Of a stretch of DNA of 64,000 nucleotides, positions 1 through 8,510 are shown in pieces. A model generated the notes under the pieces. That model made no database searches. It had not been told where the DNA came from and saw nothing but the letters and a program-made list of their open reading frames with translations. The number at the start of each line of letters is the position of its first letter. Position 1 is the first letter of the stretch. The DNA is from Streptomyces sp. SM10. Lineage in GTDB: Bacteria > Actinomycetota > Actinomycetes > Streptomycetales > Streptomycetaceae. The position numbers and the translations under genes were made by a program. Where the stretch lies: contig NZ_NEUF01000160.1 of the NCBI RefSeq assembly GCF_002910915.1, positions 62,001 through 126,000 on the forward strand, written 5' to 3'.

Positions 1-479
1 ACGAGGCGGAACGCGAAGGGCTGCGCGGTCTGTTCGGTGAGCAGGACCGGTGGAGCGACACCCTGCGGCCCTTCAAGTGGATGCAGTGCGACACCACCGT
101 GCAGGGATTCACCGGCACGACCGACGTCGACCTCGCGCTGCCGTGCACCTACGACTTCGACGTCGTCGGGTCCCGCTATCTGCACGCGCTCGCCGACGGG
201 ACGGTCCCGCTGAGCCTGCTGTTCTCCGGGACGGTCTTCTCCAAGGGCCGTTCGGGCTTCGGCGTGCGCCAGGTGCCGTGGGACTGCGAGGCCAGGTACG
301 CGATGCCGGTCTCCGTGTGGCGGCGCATGATCGCGTCGCACTACCCCAACTCCGGCTGGATCCGACTGGGTCAGGACTCGCTCGACGCTCTGGCCGGCTT
401 CCGTGCCCGGCGCGGGCTGATCAGCTGGGACGAGACGCTGAGCACGCTGCTGGCCGGGACCGACGAGGTGGTGGCATGA
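1..479 (+). CDS. DUF6084-like hydrogenase-cluster protein (5' end outside window)
   Basis: The frame is open from base 3 to a TGA at 477-479, so the N-terminus lies to the left of the window. The visible part is about 158 residues, ends LLAGTDEVVA, and contains no membrane segment or signal. It resembles the DUF6084 family, which in Streptomyces sits beside [NiFe]-hydrogenase genes. Its function is unknown. The stop overlaps the start of the next gene (ATGA), which implies translational coupling within the hydrogenase accessory operon. The first in-window ATG (81) is internal: the residues before it (a stretch ending TLRPFKW) read as ordinary coding sequence. The family name rests on recognition and genomic context only. 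Confidence 0.75.
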   Translation, partial: EAEREGLRGLFGEQDRWSDTLRPFKWMQCDTTVQGFTGTTDVDLALPCTYDFDVVGSRYLHALADGTVPLSLLFSGTVFSKGRSGFGVRQVPWDCEARYAMPVSVWRRMIASHYPNSGWIRLGQDSLDALAGFRARRGLISWDETLSTLLAGTDEVVA

Positions 480-1927
480 CATCGGCACACGCCTCGGCGT
501 CCTTCGGGCCGGTGGATCTCGATCAGGTCCGCACGGTGGCGGACGCGGTGCTCTACGAGGGCTATCTGCTCTACCCGTACCGTGCCAGCTCGCACAAGAA
601 CCGGTCACGCTGGCAGTTCGGGGTCCTCGGACCTCCTTCGGCCGCGCCGGCCAGCTTCGGCGAGGATCCGGGCCTGGCCGTGCAGTGCCTGCTCACCGCG
701 CCCGGGACCGCGCCCGCGACGGTCGTGGTCCATCTGCGCTTCCTCCAGTTGCAGGTCCGGGAGGTGCAGCGGTACGCCGACGACGGCAGCCCCGCACCCG
801 TCGCCTCCTTCCGCGTGGGCGGCGAGTCGGTGCTGACCTGGGACGAGGCGGTCGAGCGCGAGATCACGCTTCCCGTGGGCGCGTTGACGCAGTCCTACGA
901 CGAGCGGCACACCGTCCCCGGCGGCGAGGACATCGAGGAGCTCAGGGACGCCGAAGGCACGCGAATCGGCCGTATCGTGCGGCGTCGTGAAGAGTTGACG
1001 GTGCGCATCCGGACCTTCGCGGAGGCCGACGACGGCTTCGTCCGGCTGTCGGTGGCGGTCGGCAACGAGCATCCGCACACGGCTGCCGACAAGGACGCCG
1101 CGATCCGGGCCTCGCTGATCGGCACGCATGTCATCGTCCAGGCACGGGGCTCCACGTTCGTCTCGCTGCTCGACCCGCCCGCCGACGCGGCCGCCGCTGC
1201 CGCCCGCTGCCGGCAGAGGCGCTGCTGGCCGGTGCTGGCAGGCGCGAAGGGGAGCGCCGACACCGTGCTCGGCGCTCCGATCATCCTGTACGACCACCCG
1301 GAGATCGCCGAGCAGAGTCCCGGGGCCCTCTTCGACGCCACGGAGATCGACGAGATTCTCACACTGCGGGTCATGACCATGACTGATCAGGAGAAGGCCG
1401 AGGCCCGGGCCACCGATCCGCGGGCCAGGGAGATCGTCGACCGCTGCGACGCGATGTCGGCCGCGGACCTCCAGCGACTGCACGGCCTGCTGCGCGACCC
1501 GCACGCGCCGGGCGGCGTCCCCTGCCCCGTACCCCCGCCGCCCGGACCCGACGTCCGGGACGCGGAGCCCGCGGCCTTCGACACCGGCGGCGCGCCGTGG
1601 TGGGACCCCGCCGCGGACGCGTCGGTCAGCCCGGACGAGGACACGGTGGTCATCGGCTCGGTGTCCGTCGGCAAGGGCAGCCTCGTGCGGGTGCATCCCT
1701 CGCGGCGGGCCGACGCCCAGGACATCTTCTTCGCGGACCAGGTGGCGCGGGTCACCGCGGTCCTCTCGGACGTCGACGGCGGGACCCATGTCGCGGTGGT
1801 GCTGGTCGACGACCCGGCGGCGGACATGCACGACTGGTACGGCCGTTACTTCTACTTCGCCCCCGACGAACTCGAACCACTGCCGGCGGACAGCGCCGCG
1901 CACCACCGAGAGGAGAGCCCCTCATGA
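476..1927 (+). CDS. Conserved hypothetical protein of the hydrogenase accessory operon (483 aa)
   Basis: This is a soluble protein of 483 residues with no signal or membrane segment. The first 300 residues form one region with no motif I recognise. A linker rich in Pro/Asp (about 340-385) leads to a C-terminal domain (about 390-475) with an alternating hydrophobic pattern and a run containing HDWYGRYFYF. I start it at the ATG overlapping the upstream TGA; a longer in-frame extension to base 50 would lie inside the upstream gene in another frame. It overlaps the following 39-aa gene by ATGA. Position between a DUF6084-like gene and a hydrogenase protease suggests a role in hydrogenase assembly or activity, but no function can be assigned. 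Confidence 0.8.
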   Translation: MTSAHASASFGPVDLDQVRTVADAVLYEGYLLYPYRASSHKNRSRWQFGVLGPPSAAPASFGEDPGLAVQCLLTAPGTAPATVVVHLRFLQLQVREVQRYADDGSPAPVASFRVGGESVLTWDEAVEREITLPVGALTQSYDERHTVPGGEDIEELRDAEGTRIGRIVRRREELTVRIRTFAEADDGFVRLSVAVGNEHPHTAADKDAAIRASLIGTHVIVQARGSTFVSLLDPPADAAAAAARCRQRRCWPVLAGAKGSADTVLGAPIILYDHPEIAEQSPGALFDATEIDEILTLRVMTMTDQEKAEARATDPRAREIVDRCDAMSAADLQRLHGLLRDPHAPGGVPCPVPPPPGPDVRDAEPAAFDTGGAPWWDPAADASVSPDEDTVVIGSVSVGKGSLVRVHPSRRADAQDIFFADQVARVTAVLSDVDGGTHVAVVLVDDPAADMHDWYGRYFYFAPDELEPLPADSAAHHREESPS

Positions 1928-2043
1928 GGACCCTGGGCAGGATCACCGCAGGGCTGGCAGCCGCCACCGCGGTGGCGGGACTCGTCGTCGGAGTCCTGTC
2001 GATCCCCGACGTCCGCCGCTACCTGCGCATGCGCGCGATGTGA
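1924..2043 (+). CDS. 39-aa small membrane peptide (DUF6893-like)
   Basis: This very short ORF has one hydrophobic helix (about residues 7-27, AGLAAATAVAGLVVGVL) flanked by basic residues (N-terminal RTLGR, C-terminal RRYLRMR). It therefore looks like a single-pass membrane peptide with a positively charged C-terminal tail. The start ATG overlaps the previous stop, and its own TGA overlaps the GTG start of the protease gene. These overlaps on both sides argue that it is really translated. Short proteins of this kind (DUF6893) occur in actinobacterial hydrogenase loci; its role is unknown. It might anchor the otherwise soluble hydrogenase or its accessory proteins to the membrane, which is inference only. 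Confidence 0.7.
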   Translation: MRTLGRITAGLAAATAVAGLVVGVLSIPDVRRYLRMRAM

Positions 2044-2540
2044 CCGGCGTGTCCGGGGGCGTGCTCGTGGCGGGCATCGGCAATCTCTTTCTCGGCGACG
2101 ACGGCTTCGGGCCCGAGGTGGTGAGGCGGTTCGCCGGGTGCGGCACCGTGCCGCCGCACGTACGCGCGGTCGACTACGGCATTCGCGGCATGCATCTGGC
2201 CTACGACCTCCTCGACGGCTACGACACGCTGATCCTGGTCGACGCCTGCGCCGCACAGGAACCGCCCGGCACGGTGACCGTGCTGGAGGTCGGTGCCGAC
2301 GACCTCGGCACCGGCGAGTTCGACGCGCACGGGATGGATCCGGTGGCGGTGCTGGGCAACCTGGACGCACTGGGCGGCACGCTGCCCCTCACCTACGTCG
2401 TCGGCTGTGTGCCGGCCGACCTGAACGAGGGCATCGGGCTCTCCGGACCGGTGGCGGCCGCAGTGCCGGAGGCCATCGCCGCCGTGCACGCGCTGCTCGG
2501 CTCCGCGGTACCCGAGACCATGAAGACCCGGAGGGCGTGA
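2040..2540 (+). CDS. [NiFe]-hydrogenase maturation endopeptidase (HyaD/HupD family)
   Basis: This 166-aa protein has the family N-terminus: VLVAGIGN followed by LGDDGFGPEVV, with the Glu of PEV and a downstream Asp (LILVDAC) as the expected nickel-sensing residues. A His near residue 100 (FDAHGMDP) matches the third ligand. Members cleave the C-terminal extension of the large subunit after nickel insertion, as the last maturation step. I chose the GTG at 2040 because it overlaps the upstream TGA (GTGA); a further GTG at 2049 is possible. One base separates the stop from the downstream hypC-hypF start, consistent with one operon. Confidence 0.9.
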   Translation: MTGVSGGVLVAGIGNLFLGDDGFGPEVVRRFAGCGTVPPHVRAVDYGIRGMHLAYDLLDGYDTLILVDACAAQEPPGTVTVLEVGADDLGTGEFDAHGMDPVAVLGNLDALGGTLPLTYVVGCVPADLNEGIGLSGPVAAAVPEAIAAVHALLGSAVPETMKTRRA

Positions 2541-2541
2541 C

Positions 2542-5106
2542 ATGTGTCTGGGCATTCCCGGACAGGTCGTCGAGATCGTGGACGGCTACGCCGGTCAGCT
2601 GGCGCTGGTCGATGTCGAGGGGGCACGTCGGCGGGTCAACATCGGCATGCTGGAGACGGCTCCGGACAGCGGCGACTGGGTGCTGCTGCACATGGGCTTC
2701 GCTCTGGAGGTCATCGACCGGACCGAGGCCAGGAAGGCCCTGTCCGGCCTGGAGATGATGGGGCGCGGCGGCGGGCCGGTCCGGCGGCGCTTCGAAGTGC
2801 GGGGTGTCGTCCAGGGCGTCGGATTCCGGCCCTTCGTCTACGCGACCGCGGCCGAGCTGTCGCTCTCCGGTTCCGTCGCGAACGACGCGGTCGGGGTGAT
2901 CGCCGAGGTCGAGGGGGACGCCGAGGCGGTGGAGGAGTTCGGGCGGCGGCTGCGGTCGGAGCCGCCACCACTGGCGCTGGTGGAGTCCGTGACGGCCTCC
3001 GAGCAGGACCCGCAGGGCGGCACCGGGTTCACCATCGACCGGTCCGGCGGCCACGCGGCCGGAGGGGCACGCACGCTGGTCTCCCCCGATGTCGCCACAT
3101 GCCGGGCGTGTCTGGACGAGATGACCGACCCCGCGGACCGGCGCTACCGCCACCCCTTCATCACCTGCACCCACTGCGGGCCACGCTTCACCATCGTCAC
3201 CGGCACGCCGTACGACCGGGCCGCGACGACGATGGCGGACTTCCCGCTGTGCGAGGAGTGCCGGGCGGAGTACGAGGACCCGGGCGACCGCCGCTTCCAC
3301 GCACAGCCCATCGCCTGCCGCGTGTGCGGGCCCCGGCTCGAACTGGCCACCAAGGGCGGCCCGGCGCACCTCACGGACGAGGACGCGCTGCGCGCCGCGC
3401 GCGTGCTGCTCGCCGACGGACGCATCCTGGCGGTCAAGGGGCTCGGCGGCTACCACCTCGTGTGTGACGCGGGTGACGCGGACGCGGTCGCCGAACTGCG
3501 CCAGCGCAAGGGGCGCGGCAGCAAGCCGTTCGCGGTGATGGCGCGCGATCTCGATGTGGCCCGGCGCATGGCCGCGGTCTCCGAGGACGAGGAAGACCTG
3601 CTCACCGGCGTCCGCCGCCCGATCGTCCTCCTCGCGCGCCGGGCGGCGCAGGGGGAATCGGAGGTGTGCGACGCCGTCGCACCCGGCAGCCCCGACCTCG
3701 GCGTCATGCTGCCGTACACCCCGCTGCACGTCCTGCTGTTCGGGATCGGCGACGACACGCCGGGGCCCGATGTGCTGGTCATGACGTCGGGCAATCGGTC
3801 CGGCGAGCCGATCGTCACGGACGACGCCCGCGCCGTGAAGGAGCTGGCTCCGCTGGTCGACGGGTGGCTGCGGCACGACCGGCGTATCCATGTGCCGTGC
3901 GACGACTCGGTCAGCCGCTTCGTGGCGGGTGCCGAGCTGCCGCTGCGCCGGTCGCGGGGTTACGCGCCACTGCCGTTGGCACTGCCCTTCGACGTGCCGC
4001 CGGTGCTCGCGGCCGGCGCCGACCTCAAGAACACCTGTGCACTGGCGCAGGGGCGCTACGCCTGGGTCAGCCAGCATGTGGGAGACATGGACGACCTGGC
4101 CACCGTGGACGCGCTGAGCGGGACCGTGGCCCATCTGGAGGCGCTCACCGGTGTGGAGCCGGGTCTGCTCGCTGCCGACCGGCACCCCGGCTACCGGTCG
4201 GGCGACTGGGCGCGCGCCCGAGCGGCGGGCCGCCCGGTGCGAACGGTCCAGCACCACCACGCCCATGTGGCTTCGGTGATGGGGGAACACGGAGTCGGCC
4301 CGGCCGAGGAGGTGATCGGGGTCGCCTTCGACGGTACGGGGTACGGGACCGACGGCGCGGCGTGGGGCGGCGAGATGCTGCTCGCCGGGTACGCCTCGTT
4401 CCGCCGGGCCGCGCACCTGGCGTACGTGCCGCTGGCCGGCGGTGACGCGAGCGTGCTGCGGCCCTACCGGATGGCGCTCGCCCATCTGCATGCCGCCGGT
4501 GTCGCCCTCGACGAGGACCTGCCCCCCGTGCGGGCCTGCCGCGAGGGTGAACAGGCCGTCCTTCAGCACCAGTTCACGACCGGCTTCGGCTGCGTGCCCA
4601 CCTCCAGCATGGGCCGGCTCTTCGACGCGGTCGCCTCGTTGGTCGGAGTCCGCCAGGAGGTCGACTACGAGGCCGAGGCCGCCGTCGGTCTCGAAGGCCT
4701 GGCCAGAGCCGCCGGACCGCCGCCCGCCGGACTTCCCGACCGCTACGCCTTCGCCGTCCGGCCCGCCGCGGGCCCGTCCGGAACGGAGCCCGCCGTCGCC
4801 GACGCGGCGCCGGTGATCCGTGCGGTGGTGGCCGATCTGCGGGCGCACGTACCACCGGAGGAGATCGCCGCACACTTCCATGCCTGCGTGGCCACGCTCG
4901 TCGCCGACCTCGCGGACCTCTGCCGGCAGCGGTCCGGACTGGAGAGAGTCGCGCTGGGGGGCGGGGTGTTCCAGAACGCCGTGCTGCTCGAAGCGGTCCA
5001 GCACGTCCTCACCGAACGGCGGTTCACCGTACTGCGGCCCCGGCTGCTGCCGCCCAACGACGGGGGTATCGCCCTCGGCCAGCTCCTGATCGCCGCGTCG
5101 GACTGA
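2542..5106 (+). CDS. hypF: HypC-HypF fusion: hydrogenase chaperone plus carbamoyltransferase (854 aa)
   Basis: One uninterrupted frame encodes two Hyp proteins. Residues 1-75 are a complete HypC (MCLGIPG start with the conserved Cys2). After a short linker (GLEMMGRGGGPVRR), HypF begins: acylphosphatase domain at about 82-170 (VVQGVGFRPFVY), four zinc Cys pairs (C187/C190, C209/C212, C237/C240, C259/C262), a YrdC-like domain at about 282-465, and the Kae1-like carbamoyltransferase from about 475 with HHHAHVASVM near 570. HypF makes the carbamoyl-AMP used to carbamoylate HypE; HypC scaffolds the Fe(CN)2CO moiety with HypD. The two are normally separate. There is no stop between them, and an independent HypC follows downstream. 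Confidence 0.93.
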   Translation: MCLGIPGQVVEIVDGYAGQLALVDVEGARRRVNIGMLETAPDSGDWVLLHMGFALEVIDRTEARKALSGLEMMGRGGGPVRRRFEVRGVVQGVGFRPFVYATAAELSLSGSVANDAVGVIAEVEGDAEAVEEFGRRLRSEPPPLALVESVTASEQDPQGGTGFTIDRSGGHAAGGARTLVSPDVATCRACLDEMTDPADRRYRHPFITCTHCGPRFTIVTGTPYDRAATTMADFPLCEECRAEYEDPGDRRFHAQPIACRVCGPRLELATKGGPAHLTDEDALRAARVLLADGRILAVKGLGGYHLVCDAGDADAVAELRQRKGRGSKPFAVMARDLDVARRMAAVSEDEEDLLTGVRRPIVLLARRAAQGESEVCDAVAPGSPDLGVMLPYTPLHVLLFGIGDDTPGPDVLVMTSGNRSGEPIVTDDARAVKELAPLVDGWLRHDRRIHVPCDDSVSRFVAGAELPLRRSRGYAPLPLALPFDVPPVLAAGADLKNTCALAQGRYAWVSQHVGDMDDLATVDALSGTVAHLEALTGVEPGLLAADRHPGYRSGDWARARAAGRPVRTVQHHHAHVASVMGEHGVGPAEEVIGVAFDGTGYGTDGAAWGGEMLLAGYASFRRAAHLAYVPLAGGDASVLRPYRMALAHLHAAGVALDEDLPPVRACREGEQAVLQHQFTTGFGCVPTSSMGRLFDAVASLVGVRQEVDYEAEAAVGLEGLARAAGPPPAGLPDRYAFAVRPAAGPSGTEPAVADAAPVIRAVVADLRAHVPPEEIAAHFHACVATLVADLADLCRQRSGLERVALGGGVFQNAVLLEAVQHVLTERRFTVLRPRLLPPNDGGIALGQLLIAASD

Positions 5107-5162
5107 ACGGGCGCGTCGGCGGAACCACGCAGGATCAGCACCACAAGAGGAAGAAGAGCAGC

Positions 5163-5480
5163 ATGTGTCTGGCAGTTCCCGGGCGCGTCCTCGGCACCAC
5201 CGAGGTGGACGGCACGGTCATGGCCGACGTCGACTTCGGCGGGGTGCGCAAAGAGGTGTGCCTTCAGTACATCCCCGACGCCGCAGTGGGTGAATACGTG
5301 GTCGTCCACGTCGGATTCGCCATTCAGCGTCTCGACGAGGAGTCGGCCCTGCGGACGCTGGCCGATTTCGACAGGCTCGGAATCCTGGCCGAGGAGTTCG
5401 GCGACGGACTCGCACGCGCCGCCGAGGACGCCGACGCGCAGCACACACCCGGGCCCGCCCGGGAAGGAGCAGGATCATGA
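5163..5480 (+). CDS. hypC: HypC hydrogenase assembly chaperone
   Basis: A stand-alone HypC of 105 residues that starts MCLAVPG, with the invariant Cys2 that with HypD binds the iron centre precursor. The HypC fold occupies about residues 1-75, ending VVHVGFAIQRL. The C-terminal 30 residues (acidic, then Pro/Gly rich) extend beyond the usual length of about 75-90. A purine-rich ribosome site (GAGGAAGAAGAG) precedes the ATG, and the stop overlaps the hypD start (ATGA). It is the second HypC domain in the cluster, the other being fused to HypF. The free copy directly coupled to hypD is the likely partner in the HypCD complex. Confidence 0.93.
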   Translation: MCLAVPGRVLGTTEVDGTVMADVDFGGVRKEVCLQYIPDAAVGEYVVVHVGFAIQRLDEESALRTLADFDRLGILAEEFGDGLARAAEDADAQHTPGPAREGAGS

Positions 5481-6580
5481 AGTACCTCGAGGAGTTCAGC
5501 GACCCCGCACTGGCCGGGAAGCTGCTCGACCAGATCCACGCCACGGCCACCAGGCCCTGGGCGATGATGGAGGTCTGTGGCGGTCAGACGCACTCGATCA
5601 TCCGGCACGGCATCGACCAACTCCTGCCCGACGGGATCGAGATGATCCACGGGCCTGGATGCCCCGTGTGCGTGACGCCGCTGGAGATCATCGACCGCGC
5701 GCTGGCGATCGCGGCGCGCCCCGGAGTCGTCTTCTGCTCCTTCGGGGACATGCTGCGGGTGCCGGGCAGCAGCCAGGACCTGTTCTCCGTGAAGAGCGCG
5801 GGGGGCGACGTGCGCGTGGTCTACTCGCCGCTCGACGCCCTGAACCTGGCCCGGGAGAATCCGGACAGGGAGGTCGTGTTCTTCGGCATCGGATTCGAAA
5901 CCACCGCCCCGGCCAATGCCATGACGGTGTATCAGGCGAAACGCCTGGGGGTGCGGAACTTCTCGCTGCTGATCTCGCACGTCCTCGTGCCGCCCGCGAT
6001 CGCAGCGATCATGGAGTCTCCCACCTGTCGGGTCCAGGCGTTCCTCGCCGCCGGTCACGTGTGCAGCGTGATGGGTACCTCCGAGTACCCGCCCCTGGCC
6101 GAGAAGTACCGGGTCCCCGTCGTGGTGACCGGCTTCGAGCCGCTGGACATCCTGGAGGGGATCCGCCGGACCGTCCTTCAGCTCGAGCAGGGAAGACACG
6201 AGTTGGAGAACGCCTATCCGCGCGCCGTACGCGACGAGGGCAACCTCCCCGCGATGGAGATGTTGCGGGACGTCTTCGAGGTGACCGACCGGACGTGGCG
6301 TGGGATCGGGATGATCCCGCGCAGTGGCTGGCGGCTGAGCGAGGCGTACGCCGACTTCGACGCCGAGCGGCGCTTCGAGGTCACCGGCATCCGGACCGCG
6401 GAGTCGTCGCTGTGCCGGTCCGGCGAGGTGCTCCAGGGGCTGATCAAGCCGCACGAGTGCGCCGCCTTCGGCAAGGAGTGCACCCCGCGCAGTCCGCTCG
6501 GCGCCACGATGGTGTCCTCCGAGGGTGCCTGCGCCGCCTATCACGCGTACCGCCGACTTGAACTGGTCGATGCGAAGTGA
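5477..6580 (+). CDS. hypD: HypD, Fe-S hydrogenase maturation factor
   Basis: A 367-aa protein of normal HypD length. Conserved cysteine motifs are visible: VCGGQTHSI near residue 37, HGPGCPVCVTP near 60-70, and the C-terminal set around CAAFGKECTPR that contributes to the [4Fe-4S] cluster. HypD, with HypC, is the scaffold on which the Fe(CN)2CO unit of [NiFe]-hydrogenase is built from HypE-delivered cyanide. The ATG overlaps the hypC stop, and the TGA overlaps the GTG start of hypE, so hypC-hypD-hypE are translationally coupled. All key residues appear intact. Confidence 0.95.
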   Translation: MKYLEEFSDPALAGKLLDQIHATATRPWAMMEVCGGQTHSIIRHGIDQLLPDGIEMIHGPGCPVCVTPLEIIDRALAIAARPGVVFCSFGDMLRVPGSSQDLFSVKSAGGDVRVVYSPLDALNLARENPDREVVFFGIGFETTAPANAMTVYQAKRLGVRNFSLLISHVLVPPAIAAIMESPTCRVQAFLAAGHVCSVMGTSEYPPLAEKYRVPVVVTGFEPLDILEGIRRTVLQLEQGRHELENAYPRAVRDEGNLPAMEMLRDVFEVTDRTWRGIGMIPRSGWRLSEAYADFDAERRFEVTGIRTAESSLCRSGEVLQGLIKPHECAAFGKECTPRSPLGATMVSSEGACAAYHAYRRLELVDAK

Positions 6581-7683
6581 CTGACGCGATGCAGTACGAA
6601 GTGGCACGCCGCACGGCGGAACCGGGCTTCGCGGAACTCGACTTCGAGGGCTGGACATGTCCCGTGCCGCTGCGGGAGACGCCGAGCATCGTCATGGGCC
6701 ACGGCGGTGGCGGGGCGATGTCGGGCGAGCTGGTCGAGCACCTCTTCCTGCCCGCCTACGCCGACGCGGCGACGCCGGACCTCGGTGACTCGGCCGTGCT
6801 CGCGGTCGGCGGGGCGCGGCTGGCCTTCTCCACCGATTCCTACGTGGTGAAGCCGATGTTCTTCCCCGGCGGCTCGATCGGTGACCTCGCGGTGAACGGC
6901 ACGGTCAACGACCTGGCGATGTCCGGGGCGACCCCGCTGTTCCTGTCGACCGCCTTCATCCTCCAGGAGGGCACCTCGCTGAGCGGCCTGGGTCGGATCG
7001 CGCGGGCGATGGGAGCGGCGGCCCGTGCGGCGGGCGTGAAGCTGGTGACCGGTGACACCAAGGTCGTCGAGCGGGCGAGCGGGGACGGCGTCTACATCAA
7101 CACCTCCGGCATCGGAGTGATCCCGGACGGGGTCGACATCGGGCCGCGCCGCGCCCGGCCCGGCGACGCTGTCATCGTCAGCGGTGACATCGGGGTGCAC
7201 GGGATCGCCGTGATGAGCTGCCGGGAGGGCCTGGAGTTCGGCACCGCCGTCGAGAGTGACAGCGCGCCGCTGCACGGCCTCGTCGCCGACATGATCGCGA
7301 CGGGCGCCGATCTGCATGTGCTGCGCGACCCGACCCGGGGCGGCGTCGCGGCGTCGCTGAACGAGATCGCGCAGGCGTCGTCGGTCGGGATCGACCTGAT
7401 GGAGCGGGAGTTGCCGATCCCGGGGAACGTGGCCGACGCGTGCAGTCTGCTCGGCCTCGACCCCCTCCAGGTCGCCAACGAGGGCAAGCTGCTGGCGATC
7501 GTGCCCGCCGATTCCGCCGATCAGGTCCTGGCGGCCGTACGCGCCCATCCGCTGGGCAGGGGTGCCCGCAGGATCGGCACCTGTGTGCCGGAGCATCCGG
7601 GGATGGTGGTGGCCAGAACCGGTCTGGGCGCCAACCGTGTGGTGGGGCTCCCGGTCGGCGAGCAGCTTCCGAGGATCTGCTGA
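6577..7683 (+). CDS. hypE: HypE, hydrogenase cyanide-ligand synthase
   Basis: A 368-aa AIR-synthase-related protein. It has the phosphate/ATP-binding glycine segment HGGGGAMSGELV near residue 50 and the central TRGGVAASLNEIA motif. It ends LPRIC, and the terminal Cys is the residue carbamoylated by HypF and dehydrated with ATP to thiocyanate, the source of the iron cyanide ligands. The presence of that Cys argues for an active protein. Start is GTG overlapping the hypD TGA; an internal ATG (MQYEVARR, codon 5) is the alternative. The next gene begins immediately after its stop. Confidence 0.95.
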   Translation: MTDAMQYEVARRTAEPGFAELDFEGWTCPVPLRETPSIVMGHGGGGAMSGELVEHLFLPAYADAATPDLGDSAVLAVGGARLAFSTDSYVVKPMFFPGGSIGDLAVNGTVNDLAMSGATPLFLSTAFILQEGTSLSGLGRIARAMGAAARAAGVKLVTGDTKVVERASGDGVYINTSGIGVIPDGVDIGPRRARPGDAVIVSGDIGVHGIAVMSCREGLEFGTAVESDSAPLHGLVADMIATGADLHVLRDPTRGGVAASLNEIAQASSVGIDLMERELPIPGNVADACSLLGLDPLQVANEGKLLAIVPADSADQVLAAVRAHPLGRGARRIGTCVPEHPGMVVARTGLGANRVVGLPVGEQLPRIC

Positions 7684-8403
7684 ATGAGCACGGAGGGCGC
7701 GCGTCTCTTCGCGCGGTACGCCTATCCGCCCAACGCGCTGGGCTACTGCGGCCCCGAGGATGCCTCGGCCCTGCTGCGGACCGAGGTGGCCGGCGGTATC
7801 GAGCGGCGGGCCCGGGAGTTCGAGGGTGCCTGGTGCTACCTGGAGTTCCTGGCCGAGTCCGCGGGCATCGCCGATCCGCTCGACGAGAAGGTGGTCGAGG
7901 CGTACTGGATCGGCAACGACCTGCTGGAGCGCGCGAGTCCGGCGGCGCTGCTCGACCGGATGCGCGACCGCTTCCGCACCCAGGCGGGCGGCACCTGGCG
8001 GGACGCGGGGGACGGGGCACTGGCCCACCACAGTTTCCAGGTGTTCGACGTCTACCCCTGGGCCGGGCTGTTGCGGACCACGGGCAACCCGACCGCGCTC
8101 GACGTGCTCGACCGGTGCAGGATCAGGACCGGTGTGGTGCGGGACGTCGACGGCGAGCGGGTGGTGGTGGAATCCGCGCCGCTGCTCTGGGACGGAGCCT
8201 CGATCGTGACGGGGACGCCGCACCCGGAGTCCGTCCGCTGGTCCACCGGTGGACGGGCCCTCATCGACCGTCCCTCCCCGGGCGACGTCGTGGCCCTGCA
8301 CTGGGACTGGGTATGTGACGTGGTCACCGAGGAACAGGCTGCCCGCATCCGGTTCCTCGAAGCGCGAAGGCGGCACGCACACACCGGGGCGGGCCTGCCC
8401 TGA
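7684..8403 (+). CDS. DUF6390-like protein at the end of the hydrogenase operon
   Basis: A 239-aa soluble protein that starts immediately after the hypE stop with no gap. The N-terminus LFARYAYPPNALGYCGP matches what I know as DUF6390, a family found next to actinobacterial hydrogenase maturation genes. A Cys and several His/Trp-rich stretches (HHSFQVFDVYPW, LHWDWVCDVV) are visible, but there is no recognised catalytic signature. A very strong hairpin follows 67 bases later, so this is probably the last gene of the operon. Function unknown; participation in hydrogenase maturation or activity is inference from synteny. Confidence 0.8.
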   Translation: MSTEGARLFARYAYPPNALGYCGPEDASALLRTEVAGGIERRAREFEGAWCYLEFLAESAGIADPLDEKVVEAYWIGNDLLERASPAALLDRMRDRFRTQAGGTWRDAGDGALAHHSFQVFDVYPWAGLLRTTGNPTALDVLDRCRIRTGVVRDVDGERVVVESAPLLWDGASIVTGTPHPESVRWSTGGRALIDRPSPGDVVALHWDWVCDVVTEEQAARIRFLEARRRHAHTGAGLP

Positions 8404-8469
8404 CGTTCCGTTCGCGGGACGAGGACGGCTCGTCGGCGGGGCAGGCGCGGGCGGGTGACCCGCACGTCG

Positions 8470-8504
8470 CCGGGTGCGGCGGGCACGGAGCCCGCCGCAC
8501 CCGG
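8470..8504. terminator. Bidirectional terminator hairpin between convergent genes
   Basis: A perfect 15-bp stem (CCGGGTGCGGCGGGC with GCCCGCCGCACCCGG) encloses a 5-base loop, ACGGA. It lies between the hydrogenase operon (+) and the aldolase gene (-), which converge here. There is no poly-T tract, as is usual in Streptomyces; the stem could end transcription on both strands. Confidence 0.8.
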
Positions 8505-8510
8505 CGGCCC

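Noticed and set aside
605..1906. Long minus-strand frame (433 codons) opposite the 483-aa gene
   Set aside because: Arg/Gly/Val-rich composition typical of a high-GC shadow; opposite a gene with start-stop overlaps on both sides.
2389..5004. 871-codon minus-strand frame opposite hypC-hypF
   Set aside because: Complementary shadow of a well-identified gene; no motif.
6541..8382. 613-codon minus-strand frame opposite hypE
   Set aside because: Arg/Asp/His-rich shadow without domain; hypE is certain.
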